Assembly (NCBI RefSeq): GCF_018812025.1
Contig: NC_063049.1
Location: forward strand, 35,159,447-35,223,446
Reading direction: 5' to 3'
Length of the DNA stretch: 64,000 nt
Source of the DNA: Megalobrama amblycephala
Lineage: Eukaryota; Chordata; Actinopteri; Cypriniformes; Xenocyprididae
The translations under genes and the position numbers were made by a program. Each line of letters opens with the position of its first letter. Positions within the stretch are counted from its first letter, which is position 1. This document shows positions 1-13,800 of the stretch, one piece after another. Under the pieces are notes generated by a model. It was not told where the DNA came from and searched no databases. It was given only the letters and a program-made list of their open reading frames with translations.

Positions 1-107
1 TACAGAGAGATGTTTAGATGAACTTCAGTGTACTGCTAGTAATTCATCATACACTGGGCATGAATACATGAATATATAGATGGCCATTTGTACAAATGTA
101 CAGTTAC

Positions 108-293
108 CATGAACACAGTTTTGCCCTCTCCAGGCTTTCCCTCAACCATCAGAATTCCTTTTTTTTGCTGACATTCTTGAACTTTTTCTGTTGCCATAGA
201 AATAAGCTTTGCCCTGCCATGAAACTGCCGCTGTTGGTAATCCTGATGGACTTCCTGTTCTTTAATCTCTGAGGTCAAATCTTCATCTGTCTC
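108..293 (-). CDS. tep1: TEP1 coding exon 22 (residues 1111-1172, NACHT Walker A)
   Basis: 62 codons in phase 0/0, acceptor TTTTGTAG and donor GTAACT. It ends KKGILMVEGKPGEGKTVFM, whose GKPGEGKT satisfies the GxxxxGK[ST] Walker A rule. This is the last exon visible. The NACHT domain continues beyond the left edge. Confidence 0.93.
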
Positions 294-1859
294 CTACAAA
301 AAAAAGCAGAAGAAAAAAATTCCTGAAAATCCCTTCACTAATTAATAAATGTAAAAAAAAAAAAAAAAAAAAAAAAAGCACTTGGATGTATGGGGGCCCA
401 TATGCAGTGCCAGTCCTCCCTATACGCAAAGTACGCAAGAAAAAAAAAAAAAAAAAAAGTAAAAGCGTATTGACCTGCGAAAGAGACACTGTTCCCCAGG
501 TGGCTTAGCCTGGGTGCCAGCCCGAACCCTGCCCACAACATTTTTTGGACGGGAAGTTCGGTCTGGACTCGATCCATTGTGGAGTAATTATGCTCGGCTC
601 CCAGAAGGCCGAGCCAATCAAATTGCCAGGGCGGGCTTTAATCGATGATGGACAGGCTATCTGCGGTTACGTAACCACCCACGTCATCAAAGAGCGCTTG
701 GGGAGTTTGATTGACAAGTGATCTAACCAATCAGAACGCCGCATCCGCCATTTTGTCCGACAAAGCAGTCAGGAGTTAGAAGATTAACATCGGTGGAGTT
801 AAACTTGAAAAATTGTGCATATTGACGTCTTTCCGCGTTTGAAACAACATTCATTCTCATGTCCATTCATGTTTATTTGATGCTATAAATGGACTAGTAG
901 GAAGAGATGATCGGTTAACGAGCCTCTTGAGCTGAGGCGCTACAGCAATCTGTCACGATCATAGTCACAACACATTAAAGAGCCACAAAAGGTTTTTTAT
1001 TGTTTGAATTTTTTTAATAACTACACAGTTTGAAAGCTGGGACTTTGTTTAATATCATAAGTAACCAGCTCTGTCTCGTCTGTCGATGTGTTGTCAGTTT
1101 CCTCTTTGCTCCGCAATGTATTTTCCACTCTGTGTGGCGTGACAGCGCCACGGCTTGTCGGACAAAGCAACAGTAACTAAGGGGGGCGAGTCTTTGCGAA
1201 AGGTCAATTAGTTTACAACAATGATGGCTGTTGTTGAAGAACTGAGATGTGTAGATTCCGCCATCGCGTCCGTTATAGAAGATATCGACAGCGCATTAAT
1301 TTTAAAAGAGGAACAGAGGACCGCGATCAAGGCATTTGTCGATGGGAAAGATGTCTTTGCCGTCCTTCCAACGGCATTCGGCAAAAGTTTGATTTATCAG
1401 TGGCCCCGATGGTCGCTAAGAAGAGTTCTGTTGACAACTATGCGTCGCTCAACATACGTCACTTACTCTATAGCTCTGATTGGTTGTAGGTCTATCCAAT
1501 TGAGGTCTTTCCTGGATCGGTTGAAATACGCCCCCATAATCAAAGCCCAATGGAGCAGTATCAGACTCATATTCTGACTAGAATTGAGTATGACCACGTC
1601 AGGCTACAGGTGGCTTTCTGTGCTCGGAATCCGAGTGAAATTTGCGAATTTGCGCTTAAATGGACAAATACACACAAAAATGTGTCAAAATACCTGTCTT
1701 GGCGAGTTTTCACTTAAATGCAGTCGGTTATGTCTTAAGTGAACATAAACAGTTGGGAAGATAATCAAATGCTTGTCAGTATATTAGATCTGAGCATTAG
1801 GTCTTAAAGTGACAGCAGCCTAATAAACCGGCTGCTGTCATTTAATGTCAATCAAAAAA

Positions 1860-1899
<40 letters not shown>

Positions 1900-4800
1900 A
1901 TCATTCACTGAATAACTTTATTAACTTTATTAAGAATCAATGTATATTTAATTCATATGGTGAAAACTATGCAGCTTTTTTTTATACATTTGATTACTTT
2001 ATTCAATTTCTGTAGAGTAGGCTATTATTATTAGTCGGCTAAATTATGTCATTTTGTATCTTTTTTCAAATGTATTCGTCCTATTGTTTGTACTGACTGT
2101 TTCAACTCACTGTTGTGAACTGCTATGAAAGAATAGATTAAGGGGTTGGGGATCATTTTGGGTTTTTTATGACTGACAGGGGCCCCATCACAAAGGTTTG
2201 CTTAGGGCCCCCAGAAGTCTAGGACCAGCACTGCTCATATGTCAAGAAAAAAATTAATCAAATAAATTATGAAATGTGTAAACGAAGTTAAAATATAGAG
2301 ATATGAATAGAATGAACAATTTGATAATCCAAAAATAATCTAATAAAACACTGATAAATAATCAGAAAATATAATGTACCAAATTGATATTATAGAAATA
2401 ATGACGTGATTATGAAGTGACTGGTAATTGCATATTTAACAAATAATGTAGATAATCCCAATAAGTAGACTGCAGAATACCCTAATACCAATATTTAAGT
2501 AGAATATATTAAATATAGGTGAGCACTGAATTTGATTATTATACTTTCAATTTAAGTCTGATCTAAGATTACATTTTTTTTAATGATCAAATTGCAGACT
2601 CAAATCTATTTATCCAGATCATCCTTATTCAATGTTTTACATCTTTATCTTTCAATTGATGTATCATTTCTGTGAGTGGCCCCCATAAGAAAACAGTTCT
2701 TTTCATATCTTTTAATCAGACTCTGACCTCCACAAACAGCTGCTGTACGGCTTCCCAGATATCCTCCAGCGCTGCCCTCCCAAAGTCTTCCAGCCCTTTC
2801 ACATAGGGCTTTCCATCCACCACTCCACCCCATTCACAGGGATAACTAAGAGAATATGAAGCAGGGCACAAAGAATAAACACAATGCCATTCCTCACTTG
2901 TGCATGGCAAAACAAATGAACAGAACTCACTTTTCTGTCACTTTAAACTCATTGTTCTGGATCCATGTTTTCAGGCTGTTCATTTTAGCTTCAGCTTCTT
3001 TGGATTCTGCCACAAAGTCTGTCCTCCATGCCACTGGCACTGAACTAAACATACAAACACACAAAATGTAGCTGTATCATCAGCTTGTGTTGTCCACTAT
3101 TTAATTTCATTAGGGCCTACATCAAAACTGACTGAGAACAGCCAGCTGTCTGCCAACTATAGAATTTGATCAGCTGACAAATGATAAATTAATGCATACC
3201 TGGTGAGGTGGGGCGATCTGAAGTAGAAGAACATGCGGCTTTGGGCAGAGTCTGGATACAGTGCTTGAAATTGTTGAATCTCCATTTCAGTTATGGATAA
3301 CCCATCAGAAGCAGAGTTCAACTGGCAGAGTGAAGCAAGAAAGCAATTCATGAAACTTCAGGACAAGGAGCTCAAGCCAGTAAACAATGTCACGTTATAT
3401 TGCTTTGGCTACATATTAGTAATTTAAGGATGAACCGATATTGAAATTCTGGTTGATACAAATAATGTTAAAGGTGATAATGTTATGGCTGATAACTGAT
3501 AAATGGCAATATTAAAATGCTATGCTTTGTCTAAATTAATTAAATTCTATACTATATTGTCAAAATAAAAGTTAAACAAAAAACTAAAAGCATTTTAAAC
3601 CTACAAGTGGATCTAGGCATCACAGCATTATAATGTACAGTAACAAATTAATATTCATTTAGAGATTTGCTAAACATTACATTTAACACTGTTAGTAAAT
3701 TATTTTGTTTTTAAAGATTTACTTTAAGTGAGCATTAGATGATGGCAAATGTTATCTAAATGTAAAAATTAGGTGAAATGACCATGATTAAACATCCAAT
3801 ATGAATCAATACTGATCAATTAAAAATAAATATCAGCATAACTCTTCTTTTTTCAGTGATTATCCTCTGAGCTTTTCTCTTTTGTAATGTCTCTCAGCCA
3901 TCTCTCTTTCTACAGTCTCTTAAAGGTGCCCAAGAATGCTTTTTCACAAGATGTAATATAAGTCTAAGGTGTCCCCTGAATGTGTCTGTGAAGTTTCAGC
4001 TCAAAATACCCCATAGATTTTTTTAAATTAATTTTTTAACTGCCTATTTTGGGGCATCATTAAATATGCACCGATTTTTTTCAGCGCACCGCCCCTTTAA
4101 TTCGCGTGCTCCCTGCCACACGAGCTCTCGATTATATTACAGCACATTTACAAAGTTCACACAGCTAATATAACCCTCAAATGGATCTTTACAAGATGTT
4201 CGTCATGCATGCTGTATGCATGCTTCGAATTATGTGAGTAAAGTATTTATTTTGATGTTTATATTTGATTCTCTATGAGTTTGAGGCTGTGCTCCGTGGC
4301 TAACGGCTAATGCTACACTGTTGGAGAGATTTATAAAGAATGAAGTTGTGTTTATGAATTATACAGACTGCAAGTGTTTAAAAATGAAACTAGCGACGGC
4401 TCTTGTCTCCGTGAATTCAGTAAGAAACGATGGTAACTTTAACCTCATTTAACAGTACATTAGCAACATGCTAACGAAACATTTAGATAGATAATTTACA
4501 AATATCACTAAAAATATCATGCTATCATGGATCATGTCAGTTATTATTGCTCCATCTGCCATTTTTGCTGTTGTTCTTGCTTACCTAGTCTGTTGATTCA
4601 CCTGTGCAGATCCAGACGTTACTGGCTGCCCTTGTCTAATGCCTTTCATAATGTTGGGAACATGGGCTGGCATATGCAAATATTGGGGCGTACACCCCGA
4701 CTGTTACGTAACAGTCGGTGTTATGTTGAGAGCCGCGTGTTTTCCGGAAGTCTTTTAAACAAATGAGATTTACATAAGAAAGAGAAAGCAATGGAGTTTG

Positions 4801-7800
4801 AAACTCAATGTATGTCTTTTCCATGTACTGAACTCTTGTTATTCAACTATGCCAAGGTAAATTCAAATTTTGAATCTAGGGCACCTTTAAATCTTACTCT
4901 TGCTCACTCTCTCTCCTCCCCCATGCGTGGACACGCCCCCTACTGCTGACTGGAAGTGCGTTGTGCTGCTCGGTTCCATCCACTTTCGACAGCGTTTCTC
5001 AGAAATTGCTTACTGCACCTTTAAACTTGAAGTTGTGCTGCATGAGTGTACGTGACTAATCACCTGTATCACACTTTTGATAAAAGCATCTATCAAATAA
5101 ATAAATTAAATTATTACCCAGCTGTATTGAGGAAGTTCAGGTAGGGTGGGGCAAGGCGGCACAAGGCCATATCTCTCTCCCAGAATTCCCAGCAACAGCT
5201 GGCTACGGCAGACCTCAGATAGACAGAGCTCTACAACACGGTTAGACTCCTCCTCCGTAACGCCCCAGCGCAGCTCCACTTCCTGCAGGTAGAGATAGTG
5301 TGCCGCTGCCCGCCTTCTGAGCTCTGGAAACACACTACGCACAAGAACATCCCTCTCCGCATGCATGTCCCTGAACGTAGAAGAGATGAACACTCGCACA
5401 CCTTTCCATCTATGAAGAGTGAAAGAAAGAAAAGAGAATTGACAAGGACAAATTTTGTTTAGCATTTCATTTCCAATGTACTTATATCTAGTCTGGTCTA
5501 CATTGGAATATATTCTGGTCCACAACCACCCAACTTAGACTTAAAGTGATTGATGTACATTTTGTTTAATACAAGTAATTCATGGCTATTTGTATGGCCA
5601 TACCTGAACTTTGGTGCTGCTGGCAGTGTGATGGCATCCGTAGCTCTCTCAAGTTCAGTTTTGCGCCCCTGTGGTGGAGGAATGTTATAGACTCTGTCCA
5701 TGTGCTCCACGTGCTGCAGCATCCTTGAGGAGCCTCTCTCAGAGACAAACCTTTGGTCAAAGAACACATCTGAATGAACATCTGATACAACTCCAGACAT
5801 TATCTCTCAAAACAGATTCAAGAGTAGATTGTAAAGATGTAGAATGTTTAATGCAAAAAGTAAAATACATTCTTGTTTAGAAAACAAACACAAAAAAGAG
5901 AAAGTTTATCATTTCTATTTACATGCAAACAGCTAAAATTTATTTATTATTAATTTACATTGTCTTAAATGATACACTGAAATGGACAGTTTGATTTTAA
6001 CTCAACGAAACTCTAAACTCTTTAACTCTAAATCAGTTTTTGCAACTAAAGTTTAAAATAATTATACACTCTTATGAAACAAAAAGCATATAATATCATT
6101 GCAATATTCAAAAGTTCAAAAGTTTGGGGTCAATGAAGAAATGAACACTTATTTAGCAAGGATGCATTAAACTGATCAAAAGAGACAATGAAGTCATTTC
6201 TAATGTTACAAAAGATTTAAATTTCAAATAAATGTTGTTCTCTGGAAGTTTCTATTCAAAGAATCCTGAAAAAAAAAAAAAATTAGAAGCAGGAAGAAAA
6301 AGGAGATAACAATGGCAAAGGAAAAGAAAAGAAAAGATTAAGACAAAGACAAAGATGAAGAAAAAAGACAGAAAAAGTAGAAGACATATAAGAAGAAAAG
6401 ACGAAGGCGACTACGAAGAAGAAAAGACGAAGACGTTGAAGAAGAAGAACTAAAAGTAAAAGAAAAAAAAGTAGAAGAGGAGGAAAAGACGTAGTAGCAA
6501 ATCATGAGCAGCATATCAGCAAATTAGAATGAAATCTGAAGGATCATGTGACTCTGAAGACGGGAGTAATGATGCAGAAAATGAATGCATTAAAAAAAAA
6601 ATAATAATACATTTCAAAAACAACTAAAAATATCTTACCAACCCCAAACTTTTGAACAGTAGTGTATATTGTGAATATTTGGTAGATACTACACTAGCTC
6701 TTTCAATTACATGTTTTTGTTTCTTTCAAAAGAAAATCATTTCAATCTTTTAACAAGAGAGAATATATAAGTACAACACAGGAATCAGCTAAAGATCTTA
6801 CTTCAGGATCTGCTCACTAAACCCCCAGAGTTGTACAGTGTTGGATTCCAGTCTGTATTTCATTTTAATATATGGGCACCTGTTAAAAACAAACAATACA
6901 AGATTTATTTGCAACTATGGCAAATTTTGTGACATTTTTGTTCCAAACAGCAGATGCTTAAAGAAATGTTAATTTTGGAAATTGGAGATAGAATAAGTTT
7001 CACAGAACCTACCTTTTTCCAAGCAGCACCTCTATCACAACAGCATCAGGGTAGGTATCTTGCCGATAGTTATCGATATCCACCATCAAATCCCTGTTGG
7101 TGTAGCACTTTTCAATCACAACTATACGATCCAGCTGTGGGGAAAGAGGTTTTAACAGATATGCCACTTATTTTAACTGGTATAACAATGAATTCAAAGG
7201 GCTCACACCTTTATCTTCTCTTCAGTCATCCTAGTAAACAATGTAGAGAACGTTGGGAATTCAGATTCTCTGTCACAGTCTTTTATATCCTAAGAGAGAG
7301 AGAGGGACAGAGAGACAGAAAGGATCAAACACCAAAAAGGTGTGAAACCATGCAAAAAATTTCATTAAATGTTAATGTTATTATACAATATTAAATATTT
7401 AATTGTACAATTAGTGTTTTACTAATTAAATAAAATACTAATAATTGAATAACAGTAATCTTTAGCAAATCTCAAATTGAATATCCATTTTTCATACTGT
7501 ACATTATAATGTTGTGATGCCTAACTTCACTTGTAGGATTTAAAATAACTGATTTTATTTTTAGTGTTGTATTTTTATAAATAAAATGCATGCATATTTT
7601 AATTGTTTTTCTTTTCTTTTATTGTTTTATTTTTATTTATATTTTCTAAAGGTATATACACAATAAAAGTGAACTTCTTACATTCACTTGCTTCATTGCT
7701 TGTCTCACATTATCCAGAAGGACGTCAGACTTGAACTTGAACTCCTGGAAGTCATGCTTTCTATGCAGTACGACTTGGGAATCTTCACTGCAGTAGTTAA

Positions 7801-10800
7801 TCATCATGCATAAAAGCAGTGCAGCTTCCTGTACCTACAAAAGCAAATGAACAATAATTCACAATATGTTTCATTTTGACTAGAAGCCTAAATAATAATT
7901 GTCATCATTTATACAACATGTAACACAAAAATATAAATCCACAATCACAAATGTTCATATCTGACCGATGCTGGGAGTTTACTATTGTCAATGTTATCGG
8001 TGCTTTCAGGGGGCAAGCAGACGTCCTCAGCGCCACTCCAGTTGCGATCCTCTGAAAAAGTAGCATTACAGATCACAAGAGTGCGTCCAGGGAGAGGGGG
8101 GATGTTGTGTTTGCAGGAGATCTGCACAGCTTTCTCCAAAGCACAGCAGTACTTCTTCAGAAGCTCCTGAGTGTACAGTCTCTGACTAACAAATTACATT
8201 ACAAAAAAAAAGTCAGTTCAGGAGTAAAACAAACTAAAATAATGTATTATATTATACCAATTATACACTGCCCGGACAAAAAAAAAAAAAAAAAAAAAAA
8301 AGTCGCTGTTTGGATTTAAATAGGCAAATCCTTAAGAGTTAATGATTGGACCATAATTGCAGTGCTTATGATGTTTCTAGCATGTTCTATGTTTGGCAAC
8401 AGTTCTTCTAAATCTAATTGATGGAGTGTGTAGCTTTTCATTTCTTAACCATGTAGGAAGACACATCATGGCCATATTCTCCAGCATGACAATGTCAAGA
8501 TTCATCAAGCTCAAATTGTAAAAGAATGGTTGGGAGGGAGCATGAAGAATCATTTTCACACATGAATTGGCACCTCTGAGTCCAGACCTTAAAAAGTCTT
8601 TGGGATGTGCTGGAGGAGACTTTAAAGAGTGCTGGACTCTTGCATTCTCAATACAAGATCTTCACCAAAAAATGATGCACCTCTTGATGGAAACAACATT
8701 TCTCATTCTGGAATATGGCCATAAAAAGCTACAGACTTCATCAATTAGGGTTAAAAGAACTGTTGCCAAACATATAACATGCTAGAAACATAATAATCAT
8801 TGTAATAATGATCCAATTATAGACTCTTAAAGGGTTAGTTCACCCAAAAATGAAACTTCTGTCATTTATTACTCACCCTCATGCCATTCCACACCTGTAA
8901 GACCATCGTTCATCTTCAGAACACAAATTAAGATATTTTAGTTGAAATCCGATGGCTCCGTGAGGCCTTCAATAGGGAGCAATGACACTTCCTCTTTCAA
9001 GATGCATAAAGATACTAAAAACATATTTAAATCAGTTCGTGTGTGAGTACAGTGGTTCAATATTAATATTATAAAGCGATGAGAATATTTTTGGTGTGCC
9101 AAAAACCTCCCAAAAAAACCCAACTTATTTAGTGATGGCCGATTTCAAAACACTGCTTTTGGCACGATTTGGCGCTCCGAACAGCAGATTCGATACGCTG
9201 ATTCATTTATGCTCCGATGCTTCCTGAAGCAGTGTTTTGAAATCGGCCATCACTAAATAAGTAGTTATTTTGTTTTTTTGGCACTCCAAAAATATTCTCG
9301 TCGCTTTATAATATTAATATTGAACCACTGTACTCACATGAACCGATTTAAATAAGTTTTTAGTATATTTATGGATCTTGAGAGAGGAAATGTCATTGCT
9401 CCGTATGCAGGCCTCACGGAGCCATCGGATTTCAACTAAAATATCTTAATTTGTGTTTCGAAGATTAACGAAGGTCTTACGGTTGTGGAACGGCATGAGG
9501 GTAAGTAATAAATGACAGAATTTTCATTTTTGGGTGAACTAACCCTTTAAGTCTGTTATTTGTAACATCACTTAAGATGTTATTTGTCTATTTAAATCTA
9601 AACAGCGACTTTTTTTGTTTGTTTTTTTGGCTGGGCAGTGTATTATGTAATGGTTTTCTTTAATAATAAATACACACTTTGCTTTTCTCAGGAGATTGCG
9701 TTTGATGTTGAATTTGCGGTATACGAAGGGCACTTGCATTGTAACCCTCATTCTCTTGCGCACTGTTGTGTTCCAATTGTGTCGTTGGAATCGTTTGGTC
9801 TTTGGCAATTTATTCAGAATGTCTCGCAGGATCTCTTTGGAGCTTGGCACCTCTTCCGCAGGCCCACCAGCTGAAAGTGGAGAACATGTCGCTCAAACTT
9901 CGTCAAGAACACGTCTATAAAAGACATTTACATTATTGGACTGTGATTCTTGATGAAATTGAAACCAATTAGACTACATGTTTTGTAGATTTAAACACTC
10001 TAAAAATCCCTAAAACACCATAAGTAAATCTTTAACATGACTGAATTAATTGTACACTACTGTTCAAAAGTGTAAGGTAAGGTTTTAAAGGATTAGTCCA
10101 CTTTTAAATAAACTTTTCCTGATAATTTACTCACCCCCATGTCATCCAAGATGTCCATGTCTTTTTTTCTTCAGTCAAAAAGAAATTAAAGTTTTTGATG
10201 AAAACTTTCCAGGATTATTCTCCTTATAGTAAACTTGAATGGGCACCAAACAGTTGAGGGTCAAAATTAGTTTCACTGCAGCTTCAAATTGTTCAACACA
10301 ATCCCAGATGAGAAATAAGGGTCTTATCTAGTGAAACCAGCGCTCATTTTCTAAGTTTTAACCTTAAATGCCCATCTTGAACTAGCTCTCTTCTTCTCTA
10401 TTTGAATTCCAGCAGTGTAGAAACTGCTAAGTGTATTACTGCCCTCCACAGGCCAAAGTTTGAACTAATTGTTATATACTATTGAACTAGCATATTGCAT
10501 ATAAAAATTAGTTCAAACTTTGGCCTGTGGAGGGCAGTAATACGCTTAGCAGTGTCTACACTGCTGGAATTCAAATAGAGAAGAAGAAGAGAGCTAGTTC
10601 AAGATGAGCATTTCTGGTTAAAACTTATATAATTTTCAATTTTTTTCAGAAAATGAGCGCTGGTTTCACTAGATAAGACCCTTATTTCTCATCTGGGATC
10701 GTTTTGAACAATTTGAAGCTGCAGTGAAACTAATTTTGACCCTCAACTGTTTGGTGCCCATTCAAGTCTACTATAAGGAGAATAATCCTGGAATGTTTTC

Positions 10801-13800
10801 ATCAAAAACTTGAATTTCTTTTCGACTGAAGAAAGAAAGACATGGACATCTTGGATGACATGGGGGTGAGTAAATTATCAGGAAAAGTTTATTTAAAAGT
10901 GAACTAATCCTTTAAGGTTTTTGAAATAAAACAACACTGGTTTGTGTTCTAAAAGATTTTAAAATGTAATTTATTACTTTGATAAATGATTTCTCATCCA
11001 TCAAAAAACAGTCTAACATGCCTATTTGGTGCTCAAGAAACATTTCCAATGAATGTTGAAAACGGTGTCTACAAAAATACTAAGCAGCACAACTGTGACA
11101 CATTTTTTTCCAGGATGTTTTGATGACTACAAAGATTAAAAGAACAGCATCAATTGGAAAGAGATGTTTTTTAACATTATAACTGTCTGAACTGTCATCT
11201 TTAATCAATTTCATATATCCTTGTTAAATAAAAGTAATAATTTTAACAATTTTGCCAAGCAGGACACGTTTCTGGATCAGTATCTTTTTCCTGATAAACA
11301 AAAATAGTCCTAAATTTTAATGACCTCTAAAATCAGTGGTAAATTATAACATGATAATGTTTTTGAAGCACCAACATCCGCTGCACCTAACCCTAAAATC
11401 AGTAACACAATCACTCTACACAACCTTACCAAATTTGCTGAGCTCCAAAATGACTTTATAAGCAGACAGGAAACGGAAGGGAAACTGCCTGCTCTGGATT
11501 ACAGCATTCTGTAAGATTAATTGAAATCCGTAAATGACTTGATCATCCTATGCACGTTCCAGTAAGCGAAAATCTGAAGAAATGCTTCACCTTTGAGGTC
11601 AGTCTGTTGAGAATCACAGAATGATGTTTCTCACTGATGCCCACAGAAATCATGTTCCTCAGGTTCCTCAGCATTGCCATGAAAGGAAGAGAATTCCCAT
11701 CTGCAGTCACAAAAAATAAGTATGTAATTAAGTATGAGTAGATGTTTTTTGGAACCAGTGCATTTTGGACACTCATTCACACCAATGAGTTTCTCCCAGG
11801 TGGCAGCTTTGTTTCCTTCCTGACTTAGTCTGCACTCCCATGTGTCGGGTTGCTTAAGTTTCATCCTTTTTCCAGCTCTCTCTCTCTCCCAGACCCCACT
11901 CAGACCACTGCGAGAGAAGGCCTTCGGATCACTCGGGTATCTGCATGCAAAAACAGGTAACAGACCTCATGGCTGAAAGTTAGACTGGACAGAGCAATCA
12001 GTTCAATAACATTAAACAGATCTGACTAAAATATATATGCCAGTTTGTAGGACTAACTTCTTTCCCAGAATGGCCATGACATGTTCTGCAGATTCTTTGA
12101 TGTGAAGGCGCTTTATCATTTTCTTGAGGTTGAATTCAGTCTGTTTTTTATCCTTTGTATCATGATTCAGGCTCTCCAACTATATAATAACATACAGAAC
12201 AGTATCAGAAGACATTTTGACGTGCAATAATCATTTTGTAATGCCGTTACATCAAACAGATGAAACTAAACATGGCAAAGCTCACATATATTTGGAGAAT
12301 TGAGTCTTCCACTCTGAGATGGTCAGCCCACTTTTTCCACTGCGCAGCAGAGATTTTCTGAAAGAAGAGGGTAGAAAATAGAAGCATTTTAAAAGTCATG
12401 TGGAAAGAAAAAATGTATTCAATTATTGTATATTGATAAGATGTATGCTTTTCTAAAGATGTAAGATACAAAAGTATCCAAAAGTTCAAAAGTATTAGAC
12501 AACATTGAAAATATAGGATTCAGAATATCTTTTTTTAAAAATTAAACCTGGAAATAAACATATTAAAGATTAAAGTATAGAATAAAACATTAACTAGAAC
12601 AAAATTAAAAGCAAAACAAATATTTTTCAAATAACCATTTTCAGTGAACCCCACAATTTAATCTACAATATTAAATATTAAATGTTTTACCTCTCCTTTC
12701 TTTCGTTGCTTGTTGTGTTTGCAGCGATGTTTCCGTGTATCATATTTGGCCAGCTGATATTCAGTGAACTGCTTAAATTTATCCACTAGAGCTTTTTTCA
12801 GGCAGGAGGGTAAAGATTTACTGAAACACTGAACAAAAACATTTTTTAAAGCATGAAAAAACAAGAAAGCTCAACAAACAAAAACAACAATTAAAATAAT
12901 ACAGAGGAAGCGAAATTAAATCCTTATTTTGTACATCTACCATGCTAATACCATAATATTTTTTGAAGTACAATGCAAATATCATGGTAAGATATTCACA
13001 ATATTAACACTTACCATGCTATAGATTCTTGCCACCTCCAGCCAGTCAGACGGCAGCCGCACAGCAGCACAAAAGTACCTATTCAAGTGTGGCTTTGAAG
13101 CAGGCAGATGGGCCGCCAGTGCTAGCAAGAAGTTGGCTGTGATACGAATGTTTAGTTGTTGCCTAGTATAGACTGCAACCTAAAACAATGCAAAAATGCA
13201 AAACCACACAAGTTGACAACATAACCACCTGACAACATAACCTACGTATGCGAAAACACCAACCTTGAGGAGAAACTCTGGGTCTTCTGTGGTAATCTCA
13301 GCGGCCAGGTTCTTAATAATGCCCCACACACTCGTCGTCTTATCCCAGTCCTTCTGGCCCAAGGTACAAGTCTTATTAACCAGGGAGCAGCACACCATAT
13401 TCAGCAGGTTGTTCTGAAGGAAAAACAAAAGAAATGTTGTTTGATTTCACATTCACCCCTCTGTAAATCAATTATGTGGCATAAGAAGGATTACAAAAAA
13501 GTTTTGTCAGTAAGATTTTTCTGAAGGATCATGTGATCACCAATAGCTGCTGAAAATTCAGCTTAGCCATCACAGGAATAAATTACATTTTAATATATAT
13601 TATAAATAAGTTTTATAATACATAATATGTAAAATCGCATTCATATTAAAACAGAAAAAAATATTACTGTTTTTACTGTAGTTTTAATCAAATAAATGCC
13701 TTGGTGAGCATAAGAGATAAATTAAAGGTGCTCTATGTAAGAATGACAGCAAGTGGTTGAAATGGGTACTGCAGTCCAAATTCAAAATATTGTTTGCCCC

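Noticed and set aside
283..577. Phe-rich minus-strand frames
   Set aside because: They are translations of poly-A/T runs in a TEP1 intron.
6954..7394. 146-codon plus-strand open frame
   Set aside because: It overlaps TEP1 exons 14 and 15 in antisense and is a shadow of them.
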